DNA of 26,145 nt from the NCBI GenBank assembly GCA_964427915.1, contig CAYRWA010000059.1, positions 1-26,145 on the forward strand, given 5' to 3'. The notes below the pieces were generated by a model. The model was not told the DNA's origin. It saw only the letters and a program-made list of their open reading frames with translations, and ran no database searches. This document shows, piece after piece, positions 14,613 through 22,513 of this stretch. The position numbers and the translations under genes were made by a program. The stretch comes from JAGLCW01 sp964427915. Lineage in GTDB: Bacteria; Caldisericota; Caldisericia; UBA6126. Every line of letters starts with the position of its first letter. The stretch's first letter is position 1.

Positions 14613-17600
14613 TCAAAGAGAAGAAGATGGGGTAGTGAATTCAATTTCAACGGTTAGGTTAATTGTGTTGGAGTAGGGTGGATACGTACCTTCACATGTG
14701 AATCGACCAATACGTGTGATTTCAAACTGGAATGTATGAGTGCCTAGTATCGATTGATACCCCTCTTCTGAAAGAGCGTTTGGTTCCACCAATATGGTAA
14801 TCCCAGCTTCTTTGCCACTAGGAGTTTCTGGGTATAGTACTGTCAGTTGATCTTTCAGTTTTGTTGGAATGGTAGCATTGCGCACCCAACCCCAGCCAAA
14901 ATAACTTGAATCCTTGATACAATTAGCTGTTTCTCCCATATAGTCAAAATGAAGATCCAATCGAAAAGCTTTCATCTGATCCATTCTAACGTTGTATTGG
15001 TCAAGATTTTCATAAATATCGGTTTGAAGTTTGATATGAAAATCTCCTTCATTCTGAGGTCCAGCAATGACATTTTCACCCAATCCTTCAATAAGCGGTG
15101 ATATTTTGACATCTGCATCATATGCATTCCATTTTGTAAACTTACTCTTTATTGTACCAGCTCTCTTTGTGCTACACGAATACCTCATCTGGTAGGATTC
15201 AGGACGAACTCGAATGGGAATTTGAGCTTCTTGGGTGTAATCTGTACCCTCTGATCGGTATGTGACTATAATGGGCACCGAGATAAACTTGGGGAGATTG
15301 TTTTCCATTTCCATATACCCGTTTTCATCTAAAGGCTGGGCATTAAGGCGATGGTTTTGCAGGCAAATATGGAAGGTGTGAGATTCGTTGTAGTTCAGTC
15401 TTACTACAAACCGGGATTGTTCTCTACAGGATCCATAATCATTTTCTCGAAAAATGAAGGCTGGATAAGTACTGGATTTGGATAGTACAGATTCATCCGC
15501 TTGAATGTCGACAATCTGAAATGAAAAAATGCCTCGATTAACAATGGTTAGGATCGATTTGGGATATTCATAATCTTCCCCAGATTGACTGCAATTGCAA
15601 ACATCAAAAGTAGATTCTGAAGTGTCTACACCAATCCGACATCGATTGACAGCAATTTCCTCTTCTGGTGTAAGGGGCTCTTCGAAGGCTGGCCCACTTT
15701 GAAAAAGAGAGCGATTTCTTGAAGACCAAAACTGTGGGTGAACATAAATGGTCTCAATAGTACCATCATCGTATTCTCTATCCACTCCTCGAACGTATTT
15801 GTCCATGAGCATCGTGTAATCGTAGGCTATGTTCCAATCTACTTCTCGGTTTGGGTTTTCTTTTGCCTGATAATCCAAACTAATACGAAATGGTATGCCA
15901 AAAGTTCCCCCAGCGGAGGCATAACTCGAGTCGTTTCGACCCGGGTATTGACCGTAAGAATTTTCCGTGGGACCACTCGAACTAGCCACTTGAACATAAT
16001 CATAACCGCTCGTTTTGAAAGCATTTTCCACTGGTTGGATTATGGCACCTGCTTTGCATGTATTGTTCAGTATTCGAATTTTTGTTCGAGAATGTAATTG
16101 TGGTACATCGCTGTGCTTCCACTTCTCAATTTCATCGATCAAATCTTGATACATGATTCCACCCTCACCGTAGGTACATATTCCGAATACATTCCCATGT
16201 GTGGCGATAAATATGTACACCTCCGGTATGACATCATTGGGGAGAAGGTCTATCTTATGAGATATTTCATCAAAGCATGCAAGCAGATTTTCTTTTGTAC
16301 CTTGTCGTATGCGCCATCCATCATCCATTCTCCACCATCTCTGGGCATCCTGTTCCATGGTGTTTCTGTATTCTCTATCGTCCCATTCAAAATCAAATGG
16401 ATTGCCATCCCCATCGTCGGCACATATTTCATCAATTTCATCATCACCACGTCCAAAACAAACATAAATGTTGTTTTTAGGAATCCCTAGAGAAAAACAA
16501 GTTTTATAGGTGTTGAGAACATCTCCCGTAAAGTCGGCTCTGGAGCGGTGATAAACATGCGTATTTCCTTCTTCATCTTCAATTTCAGCATCATCAATAC
16601 ATCCGGTGTAAAGAACAGAAAACCGGTGGGTTTGAATACCTAACGGAGAAGGAGGAGCCATGACAATTTCAGAGACTTGCAATGGTTCTTGATGAATGGG
16701 TTTTGAAAAAAGTATCTTTTTGCTTTCAATCATGGACAAACCACTTGGAAGGGTTTTTTTCCTACCTTTTATGGCTACAAAAGTACCCTCGTCAATCTTG
16801 GAGGTTTCCTGTAGTTGAAGAAGTACTTTTTTTCGATTGGTTTCTTGCCGTTCCGTGATGCTCCAATAGTCATCCACGAGCATAGGATATGGCTCTGCTG
16901 TAAAATACCCTTCTAGGTTCAATGTAGATCCATCTTTTATATTTTCTAAGTGAAGCTCTTTGATGGGGATAGTTCCTGGTAGGTGTGCATAAATGGGTCC
17001 AGCAAAGTGGTTGGAAGGACAGTATTCTTTCTCTTCAACGCTAAACCTGTAAAGATGCAATATACCGGGGCTTATGGCCAGTCGAAAAATATATTTTTGG
17101 GCAGTGTGAAGATTTGTTGGGATCGTTTCCACGGTTGCTTTGGGTGTGGAGAGAAATGTTAGCTCTGTATCTTTGTGAATCTCTTTGGCATGACCAAATC
17201 GGAGCGTTTTCGTGTTATCCTGTTTTCCCAAGATCAGTTTTACTACAGGAAGAGGTTTGTTTATGGATGCGTGGTATTCAACAGAAAATTCATAAAACCC
17301 ACCCTTTTTTTCTATTGCAACAGGATAACGGAAACCCTCTTTGCTACATTCTGGATCTTCTACAAGAATGGTCACGGTATTCGTCTCGGGATCCCACTGA
17401 ATATCTTCCATGCCTGTTGCTCCCATATTTTCAGCAACAAATCGTAGCGGTAGCAAGGTTCTTCCTTGCTGGATAATGGGTACTACATGAGAGTCATTAG
17501 GATCAATGGGGATGGTTTTGCCATTTACTTTTGCATTGGATTGTCCAATCCATAGTTCAACCTTGTCGCCATGATGCGTGAATATAGTAACTTTTCTTTC

Positions 17601-18152
17601 TTGCGAATCCCAATCAATGGATACTCCCGGAATTGCATTGGTTACATACCGGATAACCAGAAACATACGTGCATGCATTAAAATGGGAGCTGTGTCCATG
17701 GGTCCCTGTGAATCGTTATTAATCCAATATACAGTATTTCCAACCTGGTATTGAAGAACCAATTTGCAAGGTGGAAGCGTGGGCTCTTCTCCACAACGAG
17801 GGGTGGCCGCTACTCTTTCGGAAGAAGCAAATGTTTCGTTGTCCTTCCCGACAGCGGAGATGTAATACCAATACTCTTGGTCGTTTTCTACGCGTGAATC
17901 TACATAGGAGCATTTTTGAACTGGAAAATCTGTGAGAGGCATGGAATGGATGGAATCTTTGGAAGTACCACGGTATATCCAATATGAATCTGCTTGTGCA
18001 ATTGGATTCCACGACAAAGCAATACAATTGCATTCTCCAAATGCGTATAGATCAAAACTATGGTTTTGTGCCACAGATGATTGTGTGTGAAAGGAAAACA
18101 GCAAAGCTATGATAAGAAGGAGTCTGACACCTTTTTGAAATACATTTTTCAT
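14613..18152 (-). CDS. Secreted stalk-domain protein with a caspase/legumain-like (clan CD, C13-type) peptidase domain
   Basis: A 1179-aa exported protein. Signal peptide 1-28 (cut after SVA); Fn3-like domain about 30-118; stalk-type 'copper amine oxidase N-terminal' domain about 130-265, with PIDPND and GRTLLPLRFVAENMGA; an unassigned region about 270-500. A clan CD-like domain follows at about 505-760. In it, TYKTCFSLGIPKNNIYVCFG resembles the C13 first-strand region. QGTKENLLACFDEI precedes VYIFIATHGN with His652, and IRILNNTCKAGA holds Cys699. His-Gly after one strand and Cys about 47 residues later after the next is the caspase-fold dyad. The last 400 residues are beta-rich with many cysteines and are not recognised. 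The first 270 residues are paralogous to the gene at 7996-9258. AAAGGAG lies 6 bases upstream of the ATG. The fold is a strong inference; cleavage activity and target are unknown. Confidence 0.8.
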   Translation of the reverse strand: MKNVFQKGVRLLLIIALLFSFHTQSSVAQNHSFDLYAFGECNCIALSWNPIAQADSYWIYRGTSKDSIHSMPLTDFPVQKCSYVDSRVENDQEYWYYISAVGKDNETFASSERVAATPRCGEEPTLPPCKLVLQYQVGNTVYWINNDSQGPMDTAPILMHARMFLVIRYVTNAIPGVSIDWDSQERKVTIFTHHGDKVELWIGQSNAKVNGKTIPIDPNDSHVVPIIQQGRTLLPLRFVAENMGATGMEDIQWDPETNTVTILVEDPECSKEGFRYPVAIEKKGGFYEFSVEYHASINKPLPVVKLILGKQDNTKTLRFGHAKEIHKDTELTFLSTPKATVETIPTNLHTAQKYIFRLAISPGILHLYRFSVEEKEYCPSNHFAGPIYAHLPGTIPIKELHLENIKDGSTLNLEGYFTAEPYPMLVDDYWSITERQETNRKKVLLQLQETSKIDEGTFVAIKGRKKTLPSGLSMIESKKILFSKPIHQEPLQVSEIVMAPPSPLGIQTHRFSVLYTGCIDDAEIEDEEGNTHVYHRSRADFTGDVLNTYKTCFSLGIPKNNIYVCFGRGDDEIDEICADDGDGNPFDFEWDDREYRNTMEQDAQRWWRMDDGWRIRQGTKENLLACFDEISHKIDLLPNDVIPEVYIFIATHGNVFGICTYGEGGIMYQDLIDEIEKWKHSDVPQLHSRTKIRILNNTCKAGAIIQPVENAFKTSGYDYVQVASSSGPTENSYGQYPGRNDSSYASAGGTFGIPFRISLDYQAKENPNREVDWNIAYDYTMLMDKYVRGVDREYDDGTIETIYVHPQFWSSRNRSLFQSGPAFEEPLTPEEEIAVNRCRIGVDTSESTFDVCNCSQSGEDYEYPKSILTIVNRGIFSFQIVDIQADESVLSKSSTYPAFIFRENDYGSCREQSRFVVRLNYNESHTFHICLQNHRLNAQPLDENGYMEMENNLPKFISVPIIVTYRSEGTDYTQEAQIPIRVRPESYQMRYSCSTKRAGTIKSKFTKWNAYDADVKISPLIEGLGENVIAGPQNEGDFHIKLQTDIYENLDQYNVRMDQMKAFRLDLHFDYMGETANCIKDSSYFGWGWVRNATIPTKLKDQLTVLYPETPSGKEAGITILVEPNALSEEGYQSILGTHTFQFEITRIGRFTCEGTYPPYSNTINLTVEIEFTTPSSSL

Positions 18153-18216
18153 TGGATTCTCCTTTGTTTTTTATGAGAGAAACACTACCTTTTTTATAGC
18201 AGATTCATCATCAAAA

Positions 18217-18254
18217 CTAAAGAAAAATTTACTTTTTCCATGTATTTTCTTTAG
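18217..18254 (-). terminator. AT-rich inverted repeat, possible weak terminator after the ZIP gene
   Basis: CTAAAGAAAA (18217-18226) and TTTTCTTTAG (18245-18254) are exact reverse complements around an 18-base loop. On the minus strand the stem is followed by only TTTTG. It sits between the ZIP stop and the peptidase start, so it could end or attenuate read-through. Confidence 0.35.
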
Positions 18255-18271
18255 GAAGGAATGAGGGTTTC

Positions 18272-19003
18272 CTATTTTATAAGGACAATGATTACAGCAA
18301 GACAAATGCCGGCCAAAAAGGCCCAAATAGAGTGTTTTGCTTGGTATGTTTTGGAAGATCTTGCTGCTGGAAGAAGATGAGAGGCAGAAACATAAATTAA
18401 AACTCCCGATACAAAACCCAAGGCCAATCCAAGAGTGGAGGGGCTCAATCTCTGGATAAACGGGTATGCAATGAAGGCTCCAATTGGAGTTGTCAAAGAG
18501 GAAACAAACAGTGCATATCGAACTGCCTTTTTAGGGGACATCTTTGCTTCCATAAGGACAGAATAGGTAATGACACCTTCTGCAAATTCATGAACAACCA
18601 GACCGATTCCGGACAAAACACCCGCTAAAGCACTGGCACTGAATGTAACCGTATAAATGAGACCATCCATAAAGGAGTGAATTCCAATGCCCTCGATGGC
18701 TGTAAGGCCAAAAGCAAGAGGTTCTTTTTGTGTAATAGACTGAAAAATAAAGTTGCTGAAATGCATAAAGAGAAAACCAACGAGAGCTGCAATCCCAGCA
18801 TTTGCATTCATTGTGGTTGCTTTTGGCAAAGTATACATTAAAGGGACCGCTATCAGAACTCCAGATGCGAAACACATAAACAATGTCTTTGCTGATTCTG
18901 TCCAGGTTTGTTTGTTGTGAACAGCCATAATGCCAACTGCATTGATGATAGCAGAACTTATGGCGAACAATGCAATCCATAGAAACGGGTTGTACGAGTT
19001 CAT
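18272..19003 (-). CDS. ZIP family divalent metal transporter
   Basis: A 243-aa integral membrane protein of the ZIP family (Zn/Fe and related cations), with about eight hydrophobic segments. The metal-site motifs of transmembrane helices IV and V are present: GIGIHSFMDG (His109, Asp113) and VVHEFAEG (His138, Glu139, Glu142). The loop between the third and fourth segments is short and lacks the usual His-rich stretch. GTG 19006 and ATG 19003 are adjacent; AAGGAG is 8 bases before the ATG, which I prefer. It is transcribed away from the Eis-like gene across a 264-bp divergent region containing palindromic sequence, so metal-responsive control is plausible but not shown. Confidence 0.92.
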   Translation of the reverse strand: MNSYNPFLWIALFAISSAIINAVGIMAVHNKQTWTESAKTLFMCFASGVLIAVPLMYTLPKATTMNANAGIAALVGFLFMHFSNFIFQSITQKEPLAFGLTAIEGIGIHSFMDGLIYTVTFSASALAGVLSGIGLVVHEFAEGVITYSVLMEAKMSPKKAVRYALFVSSLTTPIGAFIAYPFIQRLSPSTLGLALGFVSGVLIYVSASHLLPAARSSKTYQAKHSIWAFLAGICLAVIIVLIK

Positions 19004-19100
19004 CACTGTTACTCCTTGTATGCACTATGAAATCATATATTCTCCTCTTGTATACAGTAGAACACAAACTTAGAAAGTCAAGAGAAGCAACAGTACGAAA

Positions 19101-19131
19101 TTTCCATTTGGAAAATTGACAAGTTTTCAAA
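19101..19131. promoter_or_regulatory. Palindromic sequence in the divergent ZIP/Eis promoter region
   Basis: TTTCCA-TT-TGGAAA (19101-19114) is a perfect palindrome with six-base arms. It overlaps a second imperfect inverted repeat, TTTGGAAAA (19107-19115) against GTTTTCAAA (19123-19131). Placement between two divergent genes suggests a regulator site. It does not match a Fur/Zur box that I can recall. Confidence 0.4.
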
Positions 19132-19138
19132 GTAACAT

Positions 19139-19166
19139 CTTGCAATCATTAGAGCTTTGCTATAAT
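19139..19166 (+). promoter_or_regulatory. Promoter for the Eis/ABC operon
   Basis: CTTGCA (19139-19144), a 16-base spacer and a consensus TATAAT (19161-19166). The start codon is about 100 bases downstream, leaving a moderately long leader in which I see no recognisable riboswitch. Confidence 0.5.
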
Positions 19167-19267
19167 TACTATAAAAGCAATATAAATTGTCGATTATTGG
19201 TACAGTATTGATTGTATTTACACATCGTCGTTATCATGAATTTGTTTCTTGATCTGTAGGAGGAATC

Positions 19268-20521
19268 ATGAGTATTCAACGAATTACAAAAAGTGAACTA
19301 CCCTCTTTTATAAAGTTGCTTTCACTGGCATACAACATCAAAACCAAAGAAGAAGCTGACAAAGAAATGAAACAATGGGCTAAATTTATGGAAGCTGGTG
19401 TCGAGGTTTATGGATATTACATGAAAGATACAATGGCAGGATGTATGGCATTGTATCCATTTGAAATGAATTATATGGATCATTATCTTCCTGTGAGTGG
19501 GATTGGTGCTGTAGCTGTTCACCCTGTTTACAAGCGAGAAAAAATATGTTTGAATATGATTCAATACGCCGTGAAAGAAGCAAAAGCAGAAGGGTGTTAT
19601 TTCAGTGTGTTATACCCTTTTCGTCCTGATTTTTATAGATCGATGGGGTATGGATTAGGTCCAATTACCTACAAATACAGCTTTCGTCTGGAACAATTTC
19701 AAGGTGTACTAGCTGATGTAGAAGATGGAGAAGGATTTATCCGACAGTTTCAAGAAGATGATTTCCCAAATATTCTAGAATTCTATCGTAAAATATACAT
19801 TACAACCCATGGGTATATTATGAGACCTTCTTATGAATTGCTTTCCTTTTTAGAAAGACCTAACGTGAAAGTTTTTGCCTATATTGAAAACGCTACTATA
19901 CAGGGGTTGGCAGTGTACGTTGCAAAACCAATTCATCCAGAGAATTTCCTGGAGAACAAAATTGTCGTGTACGAATGGAATGCGTGTCATTTAAAGGCAA
20001 AGAAAGCGCTCTTTGATTTCTTTTACAAGCAACGAGATCAGTTTACCCATATAGAATTTGTGTCTCAGGATGCTTCGATTCCTTTTATTATCAAAGACCC
20101 AAGGCACGCTTCTCACAATCTTTTAATCCCTACGATTCATCATCATGTATCCAATGCAGGTTATGGAATGATGTATCAGGCATTGCGGTTAGATGATCTT
20201 TTTACTCTTTTCCCAGCACAAACTATTCTAAGAAATTGGGAGGGTAAAACGTTTTCTATTGTCACCAAGGATCCGTTCACCTTGCAGAATCAAATCTATA
20301 CATTTCTTGTCCAGTCCGATCAACTCCAGTGTATTTCTGACGAACGATCGGATGTAGTGCTTCAAGGATCTATCACGACACTATCTTCTTTATGCATGGG
20401 GTCTCTTTCCTTTTCTTTTGCCTATCAAAATGGACTGGTGAGTTTATCCGATATTCATTGGATTACCTTTTTTACTACTCTCTTTAACATACCAGTACCA
20501 CAATACGATTCCCATTTTTAA
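19268..20521 (+). CDS. Eis-like GNAT acetyltransferase with C-terminal SCP2-like domain
   Basis: A 417-aa protein of the Eis ('enhanced intracellular survival') type, which acetylates amines such as aminoglycosides or protein lysines in characterised members. It has an N-terminal GNAT domain (about 1-150) with the VSGIGAVAVHPVYKRE strand and the family-typical LYPFRPDFYRSMGYG segment. A second GNAT-like domain (about 155-290) and an SCP2-like C-terminus (about 310-410) follow. The acetyl-CoA loop, usually R/Q-x-x-G-x-G/A, reads KREKICLN here and lacks the glycines, so activity of the first domain is uncertain. AGGAGG is at the expected distance from the ATG. The next gene starts 42 bp on, so it probably leads a five-gene operon. 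Confidence 0.85.
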   Translation: MSIQRITKSELPSFIKLLSLAYNIKTKEEADKEMKQWAKFMEAGVEVYGYYMKDTMAGCMALYPFEMNYMDHYLPVSGIGAVAVHPVYKREKICLNMIQYAVKEAKAEGCYFSVLYPFRPDFYRSMGYGLGPITYKYSFRLEQFQGVLADVEDGEGFIRQFQEDDFPNILEFYRKIYITTHGYIMRPSYELLSFLERPNVKVFAYIENATIQGLAVYVAKPIHPENFLENKIVVYEWNACHLKAKKALFDFFYKQRDQFTHIEFVSQDASIPFIIKDPRHASHNLLIPTIHHHVSNAGYGMMYQALRLDDLFTLFPAQTILRNWEGKTFSIVTKDPFTLQNQIYTFLVQSDQLQCISDERSDVVLQGSITTLSSLCMGSLSFSFAYQNGLVSLSDIHWITFFTTLFNIPVPQYDSHF

Positions 20522-20563
20522 ATGACATATACTGCTTGCAAACAAGATACAAGGAGGTAATGG

Positions 20564-20773
20564 ATGAATATGTCTGGTGAGATCGGTAGATATATTGCTT
20601 TACTGTGGCCAGTAGTAGTGATTCAATTGATTTTACAAATCTATTCTTTGGTGGATTTGTTTCGTCGTTCCCACGTGCCAACCAACAATAAATTGCTGTG
20701 GGGAGTGGTGATTGTCCTTGGAGGATTCCTTGGATCCATTGTGTATTTATTGCTACGAGATCGTGAAGGCTAA
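20564..20773 (+). CDS. PLDc_N-domain small membrane protein (YxlE-like)
   Basis: A 69-aa membrane protein with two hydrophobic segments (LLWPVVVIQLILQIYSLVDLF and LLWGVVIVLGGFLGSIVYLLL) joined by RRSHVPTNNK. This is the phospholipase D N-terminal (PLDc_N) hairpin found as a stand-alone protein. AAGGAGG lies six bases upstream. In Bacillus subtilis a similar protein, YxlE, precedes the ABC transporter genes yxlF and yxlG in the sigY operon; the same order is seen here. Its role there is linked to control of SigY. No sigma factor gene is present in this window. Confidence 0.85.
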   Translation: MNMSGEIGRYIALLWPVVVIQLILQIYSLVDLFRRSHVPTNNKLLWGVVIVLGGFLGSIVYLLLRDREG

Positions 20774-20776
20774 CTA

Positions 20777-21724
20777 ATGCCCAATTCTATTGCACCCACT
20801 ACGTATGCAATTGAAACCACCTCTTTAACAAAATCTTTCCGCAACGTGAAGGCTGTGGATCACTTGGATTTGAAAGTACCCTATGGTTCAATTTATGGGT
20901 TTCTAGGACCCAATGGCGCTGGCAAAACAACGACAATTAAAATGCTACTGGGCCTTACCAAGCCAGATCAAGGAATGATTCGCATTTGTGGTGAAACACT
21001 GGTTTTTGGACGAGATTTCCAGAGGAAGCATGTGGGGTTTTTACCCGATGTTCCTCATTTTTATAATTGGATGTCCGCAGGAGAGTTTTTGAATTTGTGT
21101 GCTGGTCTCCTTACCATGAATGCAGACCTTGCACATAAGCAAATACAGAAACTTCTTGCACTTGTGGGTTTGCAAGGTGTTCAAAAGAAAATAGGAAGCT
21201 ATTCCCGAGGAATGAAACAGAGACTTGGTATTGCACAAGCATTGGTTCACAACCCAAACGTTGTTTTTTTGGATGAACCCAGTTCTGCCTTAGATCCTAT
21301 TGGACGAAAAGAAATCATGGATATCATTGCATCCTTGTCTGGGAAAACAACTGTTTTTTTCTCCACGCATATATTGAGTGATATCGAGCGTGTATGCGAT
21401 CGAGTTGTTGTACTTAACAAGGGAAGCCTTGTGGTGGAGGGATCTATATCTCAGATCAAGACGATTGCAACTTCCAATACGATTCTTATGGACATTGTGG
21501 AAACCTCTTCTATTCCTACCGCCGTACAGTTTTTATTACAATTGGATTGGGTAGAAACTGCGGATGTAGTTGAAGAGTTCATCCGAATTCATGTGAAAGA
21601 TATTACTCTCGCACAACACGAACTTCCGGGACTTTTGTATCAAAACGGATGGGGACTACGCAAACTACAAGTTCAAGAGCCCTCTTTAGAAGATATCTTT
21701 TTACAAGTTGTGAAGACATCATGA
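20777..21724 (+). CDS. ABC transporter ATP-binding protein (YxlF-like)
   Basis: A 315-aa ABC ATPase of the CcmA/drug-exporter type. Walker A GPNGAGKTT is at 44-52, the Q-loop region has become FLPDVPHFYNWMS, the signature SRGMKQR is near 142, Walker B VVFLDEP is near 163 and the switch His is in FSTHIL near 196. An extended C-terminal regulatory region of about 90 residues ends in EPSLEDIFLQVV, typical of ABC-2 exporters. The signature starts SRGM where LSGGQ is usual, as is common in this subfamily. The ATG lies 3 bases after the previous stop, and its end overlaps the permease start by ATGA, showing translational coupling. The substrate is not predictable from sequence. Confidence 0.93.
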   Translation: MPNSIAPTTYAIETTSLTKSFRNVKAVDHLDLKVPYGSIYGFLGPNGAGKTTTIKMLLGLTKPDQGMIRICGETLVFGRDFQRKHVGFLPDVPHFYNWMSAGEFLNLCAGLLTMNADLAHKQIQKLLALVGLQGVQKKIGSYSRGMKQRLGIAQALVHNPNVVFLDEPSSALDPIGRKEIMDIIASLSGKTTVFFSTHILSDIERVCDRVVVLNKGSLVVEGSISQIKTIATSNTILMDIVETSSIPTAVQFLLQLDWVETADVVEEFIRIHVKDITLAQHELPGLLYQNGWGLRKLQVQEPSLEDIFLQVVKTS

Positions 21725-22476
21725 AACCATTTGGTTTTTTCCAAAAAGAAAGCTTAGAAATTGTTAAAACACCCAAGTGGATTGTTTTAACTGCTGTTTT
21801 TGTTGTGTTTGGTATCATGAGTCCCATTGCTGCTAAATATATGAATGAATTAATTTCTGGCATAGGGGGTTTAGAACTTAACCTTCCAGAACCAACGTAT
21901 AGGGATGCCTATATGCAGTTTTTTAAAAACATGTATGGCTTATCTATTTTAGTTGTTATTCTAACCTTCATGAGTATGGTTGTCGAGGAGAAGGTACGAG
22001 GAACTGTTTTGCTTGTATTAACCAAAGGGCTTTCCAGAACCTCCTTCATTCTTTGCAAGTTTCTCTCTGCTAGCTTCTTTTTTTCGATTGTGTACACAAT
22101 TTCTTTGAGCGTTTTTTTGTACTATACCTCCTTGTTGTTTCCAGATCATTCGATGCAGAATGTTGGAGGGCCTCTTTTTTTGTTTTGGCTTTATGGGGTA
22201 TGTCTTATTGCAAGCACCCTGTTGTGTTCGACTCTATCCAAATCACATACGATAGCAGCTGTATCTAGTTTTGCATTTTATTTTTTCCTTTCTCTTTCCA
22301 ATATGATTCCTGTCATTGGTACCTATCTTCCAGGGTCGTATCAAACCATGGGAGTGGAAATAATGACTGGCGTGAAAGGATTAGCTTCTCTTTACGTACC
22401 TATTTCGTTTGCCGTTGTATTTATAGGTGCTACTCTTTTTGTTACGATCCTTCTTTTTCGTCAACAAGAGCTTTAA
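21721..22476 (+). CDS. ABC-2 type transporter permease (YxlG-like)
   Basis: A 251-aa permease partner of the preceding ATPase, with about six membrane segments: WIVLTAVFVVFGIMSPIAA, LSILVVILTFMSMVV, the FFFSIVYTISLSVFLYY helix, then LFLFWLYGVCLIASTLL, FAFYFFLSLSNMIPVIG and the last at ISFAVVFIGATLFVTILLF. The EEKVRGTVLLVLTKGLSR segment after the second helix is the usual coupling motif (E-x(n)-R/K-G-T). The frame is open from 21649 but ATG 21721 overlaps the ATPase stop in ATGA, which sets the start. The transporter is probably a homodimer with two copies of the ATPase. Confidence 0.9.
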   Translation: MKPFGFFQKESLEIVKTPKWIVLTAVFVVFGIMSPIAAKYMNELISGIGGLELNLPEPTYRDAYMQFFKNMYGLSILVVILTFMSMVVEEKVRGTVLLVLTKGLSRTSFILCKFLSASFFFSIVYTISLSVFLYYTSLLFPDHSMQNVGGPLFLFWLYGVCLIASTLLCSTLSKSHTIAAVSSFAFYFFLSLSNMIPVIGTYLPGSYQTMGVEIMTGVKGLASLYVPISFAVVFIGATLFVTILLFRQQEL

Positions 22477-22513
22477 GAAACTGCCTTCTACAATGCTTCT
22501 TTAGGAGAATGTG

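Noticed and set aside
15738..17476. Plus-strand open frames opposite the peptidase gene
   Set aside because: They lie wholly within a 1179-codon gene with clear domains and show no RBS or family features.
21649..21720. The longer start of the ABC permease
   Set aside because: It would overlap the ATPase gene by 76 bases; the ATGA overlap gives a natural coupled start at 21721.
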